From Rhabditoides inermis (lineage: Eukaryota > Nematoda > Chromadorea > Rhabditida > Rhabditidae), in the NCBI GenBank assembly GCA_963966185.1, contig CAWZYM010000253.1, positions 880,001 through 944,000 on the forward strand: a stretch of DNA of 64,000 nt. The letters run 5' to 3'. Numbering within the stretch: the first letter of the stretch is position 1; each line of letters opens with the position of its first letter. Under the pieces are notes generated by a model. That model had not been told where the DNA came from. It made no database searches and saw nothing but the letters and a program-made list of their open reading frames with translations. Shown piece after piece: positions 47,723-58,247 of the stretch. The translations under genes were made by a program, and so were the position numbers.

Positions 47723-49381
47723 ATGCGTGTCATTGCCGGACTTGCCGCTCTCGCTGCTGCCTCCACTGCCAGTAAGTTTGAGCATCACTGAGCAGCTACT
47801 GATCGTATTGTTGCAGGGTACATTGGAGATGTCAACGACTCCAGTTCTCCCAGTTCTCCCATCGCCAATGTGACCGGAAAGACCAAGGGAGCTTGGCCTA
47901 TTCACATCACTCTTGGCAAGCGCGACGTCGGAAAGAGGGACGTCGGAAAGCGCGACGCTGAGGAAGTCGGAAAGCGCGACGTCGGAAAGAGGGACGTCGG
48001 CAAGCGCGACGCTGAGGAGGTTGGAAAGCGCGACGTCGGAAAGAGGGACGTCGGCAAGCGCGACGCCGAGGAGGTTGGAAAGCGCGACGTCGGAAAGAGG
48101 GACGTCGGAAAGCGCGACGCTGAGGAAGTCGGAAAGCGCGACGTCGGAAAGAGGGACGTCGGCAAGCGCGACGCTGAGGAGGTTGGAAAGCGCGACGTCG
48201 GAAAGAGGGACGTCGGCAAGCGCGACGCCGAGGAGGTTGGAAAGCGCGACGTCGGAAAGAGGGACGTCGGCAAGCGCGACGCTGAGGAGGTCGGAAAGCG
48301 CGACGTCGGAAATAGAGACGTCGGCAAGCGCGACGCTGAGGAAGTCGGGAAGCGCGACGTCGGAAAGAGAGACGTTGGCAAGCGCGACGCCGAAGAGGTT
48401 GGAAAACGCGACGTCGGAAAGAGGGATGTCGGCAAGCGCGACGCTGAGGAGGTCGGAAAGCGCGACGTCGGAAAGAGGGACGTCGGCAAGCGCGACGCTG
48501 TAGAGGTCGGAAAGCGCGACGTCGGAAAGAGGGACGTCGGCAAGCGCGACGCTGAGGGGGTCGGAAAGCGCGACGTCGGAAAGAGGGACGTCGGCAAACG
48601 CGACGCTGAGGAGGTCGGGAAGCGCGACGTCGGAAAGAGAGACGTCGGTAAGCGCGACGCTGAAGAGGTCGGAAAGCGCGACGTCGGAAAGAGGGACGTC
48701 GGCAAGCGCGACGCTGAGGAGGTCGGAAAGCGCGACGTCGGAAAGAGGGACGTCGGCAAGCGCGACGCCGAGGAGGTCGGAAAGCGCGACGTCGGAAAGA
48801 GAGACGTCGGCAAGCGCGACGCCGAGGAGGTTGGAAAGCGCGACGTCGGAAAGAGGGACGTCGGCAAGCGCGACGCTGAGGAGGTCGGAAAGCGCGACGT
48901 CGGAAAGAGGGACGTCGGCAAGCGCGACGCTGAGGAGGTCGGAAAGCGCGACGTCGGAAAGAGAGACGTCGGCAAGCGCGACGCCGAGGAGGTTGGAAAG
49001 CGCGACGTCGGAAAGAGAGACGTCGGCAAGCGCGACGCTGAGGAGGTCGGAAAGCGCGACGTCGGAAAGAGGGACGTCGGCAAGCGCGACGCTGAGGAGG
49101 TCGGAAAACGCGACGTCGGAAAGAGGGACGTCGGCAAGCGCGACGCTGAGGAGGTTGGAAAGCGCGACGTCTGAAAGAGGGACGTCGGCAAGCGCGACGC
49201 TGAGGAGGTCGGAAAGCGCGACGTCGGAAAGAGGGACGTCGGCAAGCGCGACGCTGAGGAGGTCGGAAAGCGCGACGTCGGAAAGAGGGACGTCGGCAAG
49301 CGCGACGCTGAGGAGGTCGGAAAGCGCGACGTCGGAAAGAGGGACGGCGGCAAGCGCGACGCTGAGATCATGCCTCATTAG
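47723..49381 (+). CDS. Secreted GKR-repeat protein, possible proprotein of short amidated peptides
   Basis: Exon 1 (47723-47771) encodes the signal MRVIAGLAALAAASTA. Exon 2 (from 47817) continues RYIGDVNDSSSPSSPIANVT, then GAWPIHITLGKRD, and enters about 27 tandem copies of the 18-residue unit VGKRDVGKRDVGKRDAEE, encoded by 54 bp. Each unit has three Gly-Lys-Arg triplets, the usual furin/PC2-type dibasic site preceded by an amidation-donor Gly. Cleavage would free DAEEV-amide and Asp-Val-amide pieces. An in-frame TGA at 49172-49174 (GGA to TGA) ends the frame early at about 460 residues. The same frame then continues through four more units to RDAEIMPH-stop at 49381. AATAAA lies at 49424. No family is recognised. 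A charged structural repeat is the alternative. Strong DNA homogeneity suggests ongoing unit exchange. Confidence 0.8.
47921..49370 (+). repeat. 54 bp coding minisatellite, about 27 copies
   Basis: Unit GTCGGAAAGCGCGACGTCGG onward, 54 bp, with mostly silent variation (GTC/GTT, GCT/GCC, AGG/AGA). It lacks stops in several frames, which produces long meaningless frames on both strands. Confidence 0.95.
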
Positions 49382-49540
49382 GTGCATGAAAAGTAAATCA
49401 GTCAAAATCAATATAATGCACTGAATAAATGTTTATTAGAAAAAAATCGGAGTCTTAAAACACTCTTTGTCACTTTGTCTTTTCGCGATTGATCGTCGAA
49501 TTCCGGACTTTCCTATGCTTAAATCAAAGCGTGAAGATTA

Positions 49541-50130
49541 TTTCCGTCTCCGCGAGCGGTTGCCCCTTCCCGCGCTCCCTCAAATGACCAGTCGACGACA
49601 ATGACGCGGGCGACGCCAAAAGCCTGTTGGAAGTGGACCTAGTGGGCGAAGCGCGGATTTTCAATTGGAGAAACAAGAAAATACAAAGCGCATACGAATT
49701 GAAAAGCTACGCTAAAGCACCCGCGACCGTAAGAGAAATACGTCGCTGTTATCGTTCGATTTTTGGAGCCGTTCACTGTGAGACGATAAGGAGGAGCCAG
49801 ATGAGCCTGTTGGAAGTTCACTAGTGGGTAACTCGCGGATTCTTGAACTTCGCAACATGATGATGACGAATGGATCGACCGGGAGCAAGTATGCAAATGG
49901 ACGCAAGAAATTCGAGAACGTTCGACGGTAGAGGCAACGTGGCCCATAAGGTTCACGCGTTCGAAAATGGATCAAGGCCGCATAGTTGATATGGAAGAAT
50001 AAAGAAGACTCTCGAAAGATGCTACCCACCGGATGAGGCTTTGTTATAGGGAGCATTACCCTCCAAGGAACCATCCGAGGACAGAACACTAAATCTTTGT
50101 ACATTCCGCCCCAAGACTGTATTGTTGTTG
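49541..50130. repeat. Dispersed 0.6 kb repeat, copy 2
   Basis: Diverged copy of 44541-45246 in the same orientation, ending after TTTGTACATTCCGCCCCAAG. Short ORFs inside are not conserved between copies. Confidence 0.7.
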
Positions 50131-51250
50131 TTTGTTATTTCGTTCGCGGCGCGATAAACTCTTGCTCTCCCGTCTCGCCTGTTCTTGCAGACTCTGATCT
50201 CACACGTGGCGCCGGCGCGCCCATCGGCACCGTCGGACTCCCCGGCGTATCTTCTTCGCCGACACTTTTGACACTATCCAGTTGTTGTTTTCGCATCGTC
50301 CATATACAATAAAGCTTGTTCTACCTTTATAAATATTGTTCGTCGAGAAGGAGGGCGATTCTAAATGAACGTTATGGCGGAGCGCAGCGTAGCTATAACG
50401 ATGGTCGTTTTCACGCTGTAAACGCAAAGTAAAGGCGAAATGGGCACTTAGGTCACTTAAGTCACTGGTCACTGACGCAGCATAAACGCTATGCAGACGC
50501 TGCCGACATCTGCACCGTTGAAAACCGTCTCTTTACACTTCCTTTCCGTAGCGTTCACAAAGCGTCTGCAACGCGTTCACATTGCCGTTTTCACGCTGCT
50601 GATATGCAAATTAGGACACGCTTCAGCGACAAGTATCATATATGAATCGAAAGTTTTTTTTTTAATACAGAACACAATGACGCCACTTTCTACACAAAAC
50701 AAAAAGCATCGAACTCGAGAGGGTCAGCTTGCACGCTTTCGCCACTAGTCCACAACGGCTTGGTCTTTGACCGCCGCGTAGGGCGAGAGGAACGCGAAAA
50801 ACGAGCCCTGTACGTTATCGTACCGGAAACTCTAGTTCGTTCAAAAAATTCAAACACCACACATCGATGACTAGTGTCCTAACAAAGGTATTCTAATCAA
50901 TTTGGTACGATTCCGAGGGTGTGACACCTACTACATTCCTCGTTAGTCTGTTTGACTCTAGTTGCTTCGCGCTCATCAGCGCAGTGTCTTTATTGTGCCA
51001 AAATTATGTACAAAAATGTGTATATACGTGCATGCAGAATGGTTGATACATGTTTGGCTACAGTGTAGAGACGAAACACGAGAAAGTGTGAGCTGCGTCA
51101 CACTATCACATAGATCTGTGATACTACGGGCCCAAGAATCGTTCGATATCAGATATCACCTAGCAATTCCAGATTATAGCATTATCGAAACTACGAGAAA
51201 TCGTGCACAATGGAATCGATTGGCATTCATTTGCACTCGCATATGATAGG
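50131..51250. other. Spacer upstream of the UDP-glycosyltransferase
   Basis: No gene was recognised. It should include the promoter of the UDP-glycosyltransferase near its right end. A TTTTCACGCTG motif recurs at 50408 and 50588. Confidence 0.4.
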
Positions 51251-53291
51251 ATGCGGCTGCAGCTGACTCTACTGTTATGTGTCGGCCTCACGGCTACAGT
51301 GTCCTCACTCAAGATTCTCATGTACATACCAAAGTTCTGTGTTTCGCACACGTCTACAATGGGTAAGATCGCGGATACACTGGCGGAGGCGGGACACGAA
51401 GTGGTGAGTGGAATGGTTGATATGACGTATCGTGGAGTGTCGAGTAGTGGAGTGGAGTGGAGTGATTAGGTGACAGTGATGCCACTGCTGGACCCTGACC
51501 AGCGCACGGAGGGCACCCTCCTCTCCCGCAAGATATACGTCGACGCCGTCCCGGAGGCTGCCGCCTTCGTCCACACATGGAACACTGGCACGGCGAATGC
51601 GGTGTGGAAGGTAGTCGGATACTGCCCGACAATACGACACCGAGTGTTCAGGGAAAAAGCCGCAACCCGTTCAATCTCATGCACATGATCCGTCTCCTAT
51701 CCGAGTTCTTCAACGCGCAGTGTGCTCGTGAGTCGATCATTCGTTCACAACATAACTTCCTTGAAATCATCAATTGTGATATTTTTCCAGAAACTATGTC
51801 GACTCCCGGACTGATAGAGTCGCTCAAAGCAGAGCAGTTCGACTTTGCGATTGCAGAAATGTTCGACACGTGCGCGTTCACACGTGAGAAGCACACATCG
51901 AGAAGTGAGTCACGACATTTCAGTGTTCCACCAGGTTGGCATCCGGCGATACGCGGCGGCCACGACCATGGTCCTCCACGAGGTCATCGCAGCTGACCTG
52001 GGACTGCCACACACCATCGCATACGTACCCGGTACAACAACATCTCGTTTTATAACTTGTTGAGTTGCTCAAGTATCTTGTTCAGGTCGTATGGCTGGTC
52101 TGGGGGATGCAATGTCGTTCTCGGAGCGATTCGACAATCTCATCACGTTTGTCGCAGCCCTGGTATACACGAACATTCTTCAGTCAACACAAGAGGAGTT
52201 CAATCAGGTCATCGATCCGAACATGCCCAGTATGAAGGTGAACTCGTCTTTCGTGGTATGTGTGTCACATCATCAAGAAGATTTTCAGGAAATGTACCGC
52301 CGCGCGTCGTTCATTTTGGCGAATGACAATCCACTAATGGACTTTCCTCGCCCTCTTCTTCACAAAATAGTGTCTATCGGTGGTATCAGTGTGCCACCGG
52401 CTCCCAATGCTACTCTGGATGCGGTGAGGGTACGAATTGATCAGATGGTATCATCATCATTCCAGAGGTGGGACTCGATTCTGTCGCTCCGCCCCCGCAC
52501 CGTTCTTGTTTCGTTCGGAACGATCGCGCTGTCTCAACTGATGCCGGCTGAATACAAGCACAGTCTCACGACGGTATTCAAACGATTTCCCAACACCACG
52601 TTCATCTGGAAATATGAGAACGACGCGGACAATGTGGCGCAAGGCATCGACAATGTTGTGTTGACTGCGTGGGCGCCACAGAGAGAACTATTGAGTAAGT
52701 TCAAAAATGAACAATCCTATGAACAACAATGGCTCATCAGGCGATCGTCGCCTATCGCTGTTCGTGACACACGCGGGTCTTGGCAGCACGTATGAAGCCA
52801 TGCTGCGAGGAATACCCATGATCACTATTCCTATCTTCGCCGACCAAATGCGCAACGCAAAGTGGGTGACTTCAACTTCAGTTCAACATGAGCATCGATG
52901 GATGGATGGTTCCAGGTCAATCGAGCGCATAGGATGCGGAGTGTTCTTGCGGAAAACGGATCTAGCGGATGCGGATCTCGTCACGTCTGCTATTCAAAAT
53001 GTTCTTGAAAATGACTCTTTCCGCGAGAGAGCTCTTCACTATTCTGCTATGCTCTCTAAACAGCCTCTCTCTTCTCGCGATCTTCTTGTGAAGAATGTCG
53101 AGTTTGCTGCCAAATACGGCCCATTCCCGCAACTGAATTCCCAGGGTCAGACTATGAGTGTTATACAATTCTACATGTTAGATGTCCTTGCCATGCTTTT
53201 TATTATCGCGTCATCCATTCTCGTTCTGTGCTTCATTGTTCTGCGGTTGCTTGTCAGATCAGTTATTATCGAAAAGGTGAAAACGTTGTAA
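51251..53291 (+). CDS. UDP-glycosyltransferase (UGT), intact copy
   Basis: ER membrane enzyme that moves a sugar from a UDP-sugar to small lipophilic molecules (phase II detoxification). Exons 51251-51403, 51470-51610, 51652-51727, 51791-51883, 51924-52031, 52086-52237, 52289-52694, 52741-52861, 52916-53291 give 541 residues, the usual UGT length. Signal MRLQLTLLLCVGLTATVSS, N-terminal acceptor domain (GKIADTLAEAGHEV, AEMFDTCAF, LPHTIAYVPG), then TVLVSFGTIA, AWAPQRELLS and the donor-binding signature VTHAGLGSTYEAMLRGIPMI through FADQMRNAK. The signature has Ala where HGG is usual. A C-terminal membrane span (VLAMLFIIASSILVLCFIVL) is followed by a tail ending KVKTL, a KxKxx ER-retrieval motif. 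Phases agree throughout. One 41 bp intron, at 51611-51651, is very short. Confidence 0.93.
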
Positions 53292-53811
53292 CAAAAATTC
53301 AATGGTGTTAATAAACTTTACGTTACGTTCATGATAGATATTCACACAGATAAGCATTACAAAAAATACTATCTCTAAAAACGGAATGAATACGCGAAAT
53401 AGATGAAATGTTTTATCGCTATTTTATCCGACAAAATGTGCAGTTTTTTGCCGATAAGACGATAGTGGTATGAACACATGACAACTCTATTTTTGCATGT
53501 TATACCAGAATACAGGTGCTATCAAATGCACAGTCAAGCAAAATAGATTGCCGACGAAAGTTCTTCATAACACAAGCAAAACTCAATGTGTCGAAGAAAA
53601 TATCCACGAAATGATGACAATTGCCTCTGTTTTGTGCTCTAAGCGAACTGTTCTGTAAGAGTCCGTGTCGGGACCATTTTGACACCCGCTGATGAAAATA
53701 TGTCTATTTCTAGCATTTCATAAACAATAGATGGTGGAATTGATTTATAGTTACTGAAACTACTTGTATATGAACTCCAATTATATTTTCTGTCTTCCGT
53801 GGATATCTTCT
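53292..53811. other. 3' flank of the first UDP-glycosyltransferase
   Basis: AATAAAC near 53311 may be the poly(A) signal. No gene was seen. The whole stretch is repeated at 59968-60487 as part of the segmental duplication. Confidence 0.6.
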
Positions 53812-53960
53812 TTAAAGGCACAGTGACGACTTATTTCTGCCACAACCTGCCACAACTTCTCATTTCCACACGAGCAAAACTTTTGGCGGCGACAGGAATC
53901 GAATCTGGGAAGTTCGGGGCAACGCCGCAGAGCGCAGAGCACATGCACTGAGCCATCTCA
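53812..53960 (-). mobile_element. Left half of a SINE-like TTAA element, interrupted
   Basis: Starts TTAAAGGCACAGTGACGAC. On the minus strand it carries TGGCTCAGTGC (box A) and GATTCGATTCC (box B). It stops at ATCTCAG, where the TACAC-rich element begins. Its right half is at 62010-62161, next to the duplicated copy at 60488. Confidence 0.7.
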
Positions 53961-54090
53961 GGTAAAGTCGTACACCGTGTACTACACAATGAGTTTTCTA
54001 CACAGCTCTACACGGTGGTGTAGAAAGAGCTACACACCACGACACCAGTGTAGAAAGTTGGATCCATTTTTTACACGGTGTAGAGAAGTG
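53961..54090. mobile_element. TACAC-rich element, left end (first copy)
   Basis: GTACACCGTGTACTACACA followed by several TACACGGTGT / GTGTAGAAAG motifs. The inverted partner is at 61800-62009, where the sequence ends TGTGTAGTACACTGTGTAGA. Confidence 0.55.
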
Positions 54091-54235
54091 TGGGGATATG
54101 ACACGTGTGTTGGGGTGTGTAGCGGTTTCAAAATGCAGAGCCGGGGCTGTGGCTCTCCCGGGTCGGAAGGAGGTAAGGAGAATATGGGAAGCTGAGATTG
54201 AACTCCCAATGATCGGGTGCGAGCCCGGGTGTCCT

Positions 54236-54257
54236 CTCCCCCCCCCCCCTCTCTCCC

Positions 54258-54288
<31 letters not shown>

Positions 54289-54295
54289 TCTCTCT

Positions 54296-54326
<31 letters not shown>

Positions 54327-54332
54327 AGCTAC
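54236..54332. repeat. CT microsatellite
   Basis: C10 run followed by CT repeats. The tract 54345-54390 nearby forms an inverted repeat (GAGATAGCAAGCGAGAGG type). Confidence 0.85.
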
Positions 54333-54437
54333 CACACAGGACGGGGAGAGGGAGAGGGATAGCAAGCGAGAGGGCCTCTCGCTTGCTATCTCATGCACGC
54401 AGCCGCGTGTGTGTGCGCGTGAGATAACAGCTTATCA

Positions 54438-55376
54438 TTATCTTTTAAAAGGACTTCCGTAAGAGAAGAGTTTGTGTTACTCAACGTAATGCAACAAAAG
54501 CTCATGCATTTTATCAATCGAAATAGTAAACAAACCTGCTCTTTCTGCAATAAAAACTAATGCGAGCAAATGTTGTACTTCGGCAAATTGATTTCGGTAT
54601 CCGATCGATTATATGTATATATCTTGTTGAACTATTGGAGCAGGTTTGTGTACTATTTCGATTGATAAAATGCATGAGCTTTTGTTGCATTACGTTGAGT
54701 AACACAAACTCTTCTCTTACGGAAGTCCTTTTAAAAGATAATGAATGTACTTTTATTGGATTTCATATAAATCTATCTACATTAACATGAACCACAAAAC
54801 ATTTTTTTAAAGAAATCCAACAGTTCACCCATCTTGTTGAGCCCAAAATTGTATAAATTTTGCAAAAAAGAGTTTAGGTAATGCTGATGGGAAAGTTTAC
54901 AATTCCAATGTCATTTCTATGTGAAATCATATATTACAAAACGTTTGCCTCCAGCCGGAACCGAACTCGAGCCATGTGTCTCAACGGGCGGAATCGCTAA
55001 CCACAACACTACTGTGCGCACGGCAGAGCACGCAATCTAAACGATATCAGTGCAATCCACAGGCAGTGCGGATTGTGCACCTCCTGTCTGCTGGGGGCAG
55101 CCGGTGCGCGCCACCCCCCCCCCCCCCCCCCTAGAAAACGTTCCGTACACGGGGGATTGCCTGCCCCTCAGGGGGCGCGCGCGCGTATCTCGCTTCCTAC
55201 AACAGCTAGCGTTACCAAAATCGAAACTTAACCATTTTCTAACATCCTGATAACATCTATCAGCATCACATTGTTCTCGTAAAGATTCTAAGGAACCTTT
55301 CGTTCAATCGCCTTTTGCCGATTCTAGCGCGCGACTAGGGTTAACACAAACCAACCAGCGCTGCCGCGCTGGTTGT
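54438..55376. mobile_element. Composite repeat, copy 1 (foldback plus tRNA-like module plus hairpin end)
   Basis: Begins with a foldback module (TTATCTTTTAAAAGGACTTC ... to 54742). A minus-strand tRNA-like stretch lies at about 55030-54955 (GTGGTTAGCG box A-like, GAGTTCGGTTCC box B-like). Then come a C-run, a CGCGCGCG patch and a terminal hairpin AACCAGCGCTGCCGCGCTGG. It matches 62685-63619 over its full length. Confidence 0.75.
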
Positions 55377-55437
55377 AATGCTGGATTTTTTTTCGACGTG
55401 CATATTTCACATATGTGTCTTTTAGTGTAAAAGTATA

Positions 55438-56013
55438 TAGTGGGTCCCCCGTTTTCGCGGTAGGCGAATTATCTTTGGCCAAAAAATGACGCAGACCGAT
55501 GAGAAAATTATGTAAATGCACCTCATTCCACCAGTGCCAATGATTATGTCGATGATTACGGTATTTCGAGAAAAGATATTTTCAATTCTGAGATCATACG
55601 TTTGTAGAGCGGGTCAATTTGTATACATGTGATAAGTTTGGTCGAATTTAGACAAGCCGTTGAAGAGTTATTTTGTGATAAGTGTATGCTCGGTGGGGAA
55701 ACTCCTAGATTGTAGGTAACAATGTTTCAGTTTTTAACGTTATTTCATCCTCAGAAGTGTCTCTATTACGCACAAGTTTGATATCGATCGATAGCATCAC
55801 TTGATTCCAAGTTATGTTATAAAGTAATTCAGATCATGCTAGTTATCTAAATTATGAGAACCGAATTTTTTCTCAAAAATGACACCGGTCCATCGGTTCA
55901 GATAGCGCGCAATGAACTAGATAGCATCCTTCGGACGCATCTAGTATTCGCCTGTGCATAATAAAAGAATGACGATTCGCAACTTGCCTACCGCCAAAAC
56001 GGGGGACCCACTA
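55438..56013. mobile_element. TA-flanked MITE (Tc1/mariner-type ends)
   Basis: Terminal repeats TAGTGGGTCCCCCGTTTT and AAAACGGGGGACCCACTA, with TA at both outer edges (a TA target duplication). 576 bp, no transposase frame. A lone end of the same family is at 8519. Confidence 0.75.
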
Positions 56014-56431
56014 TATTATTTAATATTATTCATTGTTTGTGTGGGAGGAGCTATTCGTTGAAAGTGTGCACAATTCGCGTAATTGCGGTGAGAGTGGGCG
56101 GGGCTTGTTGCGCAGCAGCGATTTTTTTTTCATTTTTTCAATGATGATATTGTTGTTGATTGTTCAGTTCTGTTTGGTTTTTCGATCGTCATTTTATATC
56201 GAGAATTCCTTGATGTAGGTGCTTCTGATACTTGTGCATTGCGTGTGTTTGGTTTTACGTAATCATCATTACGAAACTGCTTGAGCTTGAACCGTTTATT
56301 TGTCTATGTATTATTTCATTACTCACCCTTTCGTGCATCGATCATTTGATTTTCGTATACGTGCAAAAGTGAAGTACGTTCAATGTTCTCGGACATGCCG
56401 AATGATTGACGGACTATATCATTGAATCGCC

Positions 56432-58085
56432 ATGGCCGCCCCCTCATGTCATTGCTTGCAGCTCGGGTCTGTGCTGAGCATGCACCGCGCGGGCATGTTG
56501 TGTCGCCTGGCGTCGCCGTCGCGGGTCGCCAGCAAGATGGCCTCCACCAAAGCTCTCGCCGTCGCCCGCATCCATCAGGTACATTGCTGCTACTCGGAGA
56601 CAAACCCCAAGACGCCGTTTAGGTGCGCGCCTCGTCGTCGTCGGTGAAGCACGAGCCCTTATGAACGGCAGCAGCGTCGCGTACATCGAGCAGATGCACG
56701 AGTCGTGACAGCAGGACCGCACCTCGGTGCACGCCAGCTGGGGCGCCTACTCCGCAACGTCGAGAACGGCGCCGCGCCCGGACAGGCTTTTGTCGTGAGT
56801 AATGCGCGTTTGTCGTGATATTTTCAACGACGAGTTTTGTGCAGGAACATTTTCAACAACATACGTATCGAATATATATGTTTGGTTATTCGCAGGCTCC
56901 GCCCGTATCTGTCACCGCTTGGAGGCTTGGCTCTCGTCGGTGGCTGCTCAGGCGCCCGTTCAGACCGGAGTCGTCCCCACCCAGGACCATCACCGACCAC
57001 CTCAAGATCCAGCTTCTTATCAGAAGCTGCCAGGTGCGTGCTACTATGATTGTGTCTGTGAATATGTAACATTTGTTTTCGTTTTTCTCATTCAAGTTGC
57101 TAATTTCAGACCCGCGGTCACAACATTGCCGACCTCGACCCGCTTGGAATAAACTCGGCCGATCTGGACGACACTATCCCGCCCGACCTCGAGCTGTCGT
57201 ACTGCGGTCTTACCGAGAAGGATCTCGACGGGGAGTTCATCCTGCTGCCGACCACCTTCATCGGAGCGACGTCAAGAGCCTCACTTTCAGGGACATTGCC
57301 AACAGGCTCAAGGTGAGTTACAGCTAATCGGATTAGTTATTCTTGGTGGTTGTACTAATAAAGTTGAAACATATATATGTTGCAGAACATCTACTGCATC
57401 CGCGAGCGCTTCGAGGCCCCGCGCGCCACGGAGCTCTCGCCCGAGCAGAAGAAGGTGGGGAAAATGTATCTTGGTTCTTGTTTCATGTTTTTTTCAGGTC
57501 GCCTTTTGTTCAAGCGTCTGATTCGCTCGACCATGTTTGAGGAGTTCTTCGCCAAGAACCAAGAAGTGACATAGCGAGAAGCTTCGGTTTCAAGGGATGC
57601 GATTTCGGCCATCAAGCAGGTGCTTACATGCGTTGTGTCAATCGGACATGTAATCATACTTGCGTTGCAGGTGATTGACCAGTCGTCGATGGGTGTGGAC
57701 TCTGTGGTGATTAGCATGCCGCACCACGGTCGCCTCAACGTGCTCACCAACGTGGGCCGCCAGACGCTGTCCACCACCCTCTCGCAGTTTTCGCTCCTCG
57801 CGCAGGTGAAAGTTAGTCGCTTCACGATGCTTTGCTTGTTTTCTACTGATCATGATCGTGTTGAATGCTGCTTTCACGTGTGTGTTGCAGGTTCGAGCCG
57901 AGGCATTCTACGAGGGCGACACGGAGTGAGAACGCACAATGGCCATCTTGATGAGTGGAGACGCGGCCTCCTCAAGCCAGAGAGTCGTCATGGAGACGTT
58001 CAACCTCGACAACCTGCCCTCGTACACCACCCACGGGAGTATTCACATTGGTCGTTAAAAATTGGATTGCATTCACCACCGATCC
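56432..58085 (+). pseudogene. 2-oxoglutarate dehydrogenase E1 pseudogene
   Basis: E1 of the 2-oxoglutarate dehydrogenase complex uses thiamine diphosphate in the mitochondrial TCA cycle. Readable: a leader-like start (MLCRLASPSRVASKMAS), NGSSVAYIEQMHES, ASWGAY, RNVENGAAPGQAFV, TRGHNIADLDPLGINSADLD, EKDLDGEFILLPTTFIG, IYCIRERFEAPRATELSPEQ, RLIRSTMFEEFFAKN, VVISMPHHGRLNVLTNVGRQ, RAEAFYEGDTE, FNLDNLPSYTTHGSIHI and FTTDPG. Introns are retained, so it is not processed. Damage: TGA at 56706-56708 in place of Trp, a lost base near 56752 (TACTCCGC for TACTTCCGC), a frameshift after FFAKN, and a frameshift plus TAA in the expected VNNQIG segment. Everything after FTTDPG, including most of the catalytic domain, is absent. 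A functional copy presumably exists elsewhere. Confidence 0.85.
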
Positions 58086-58247
58086 TGGTTTTTTTTTTTG
58101 CTGTGAGTATGCTATCGTACCCTTTTCACTCCTCTATTGTTGGTGTTCTCACCTGTTGTTTGTTATTTGCTCATCGATCATCGATTGTTTTGTTGTTCTG
58201 TTTGTCATCAACCGTTATGTCGTTTTGTTTGTTAGATAAAGGGCGTC

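Noticed and set aside
47606..49411. Long minus-strand frames (601 and 489 residues) over the 54 bp repeat
   Set aside because: They arise because the 54 bp unit has no stop in several frames. The plus frame alone has a signal-peptide exon, splice sites and a sensible natural end.
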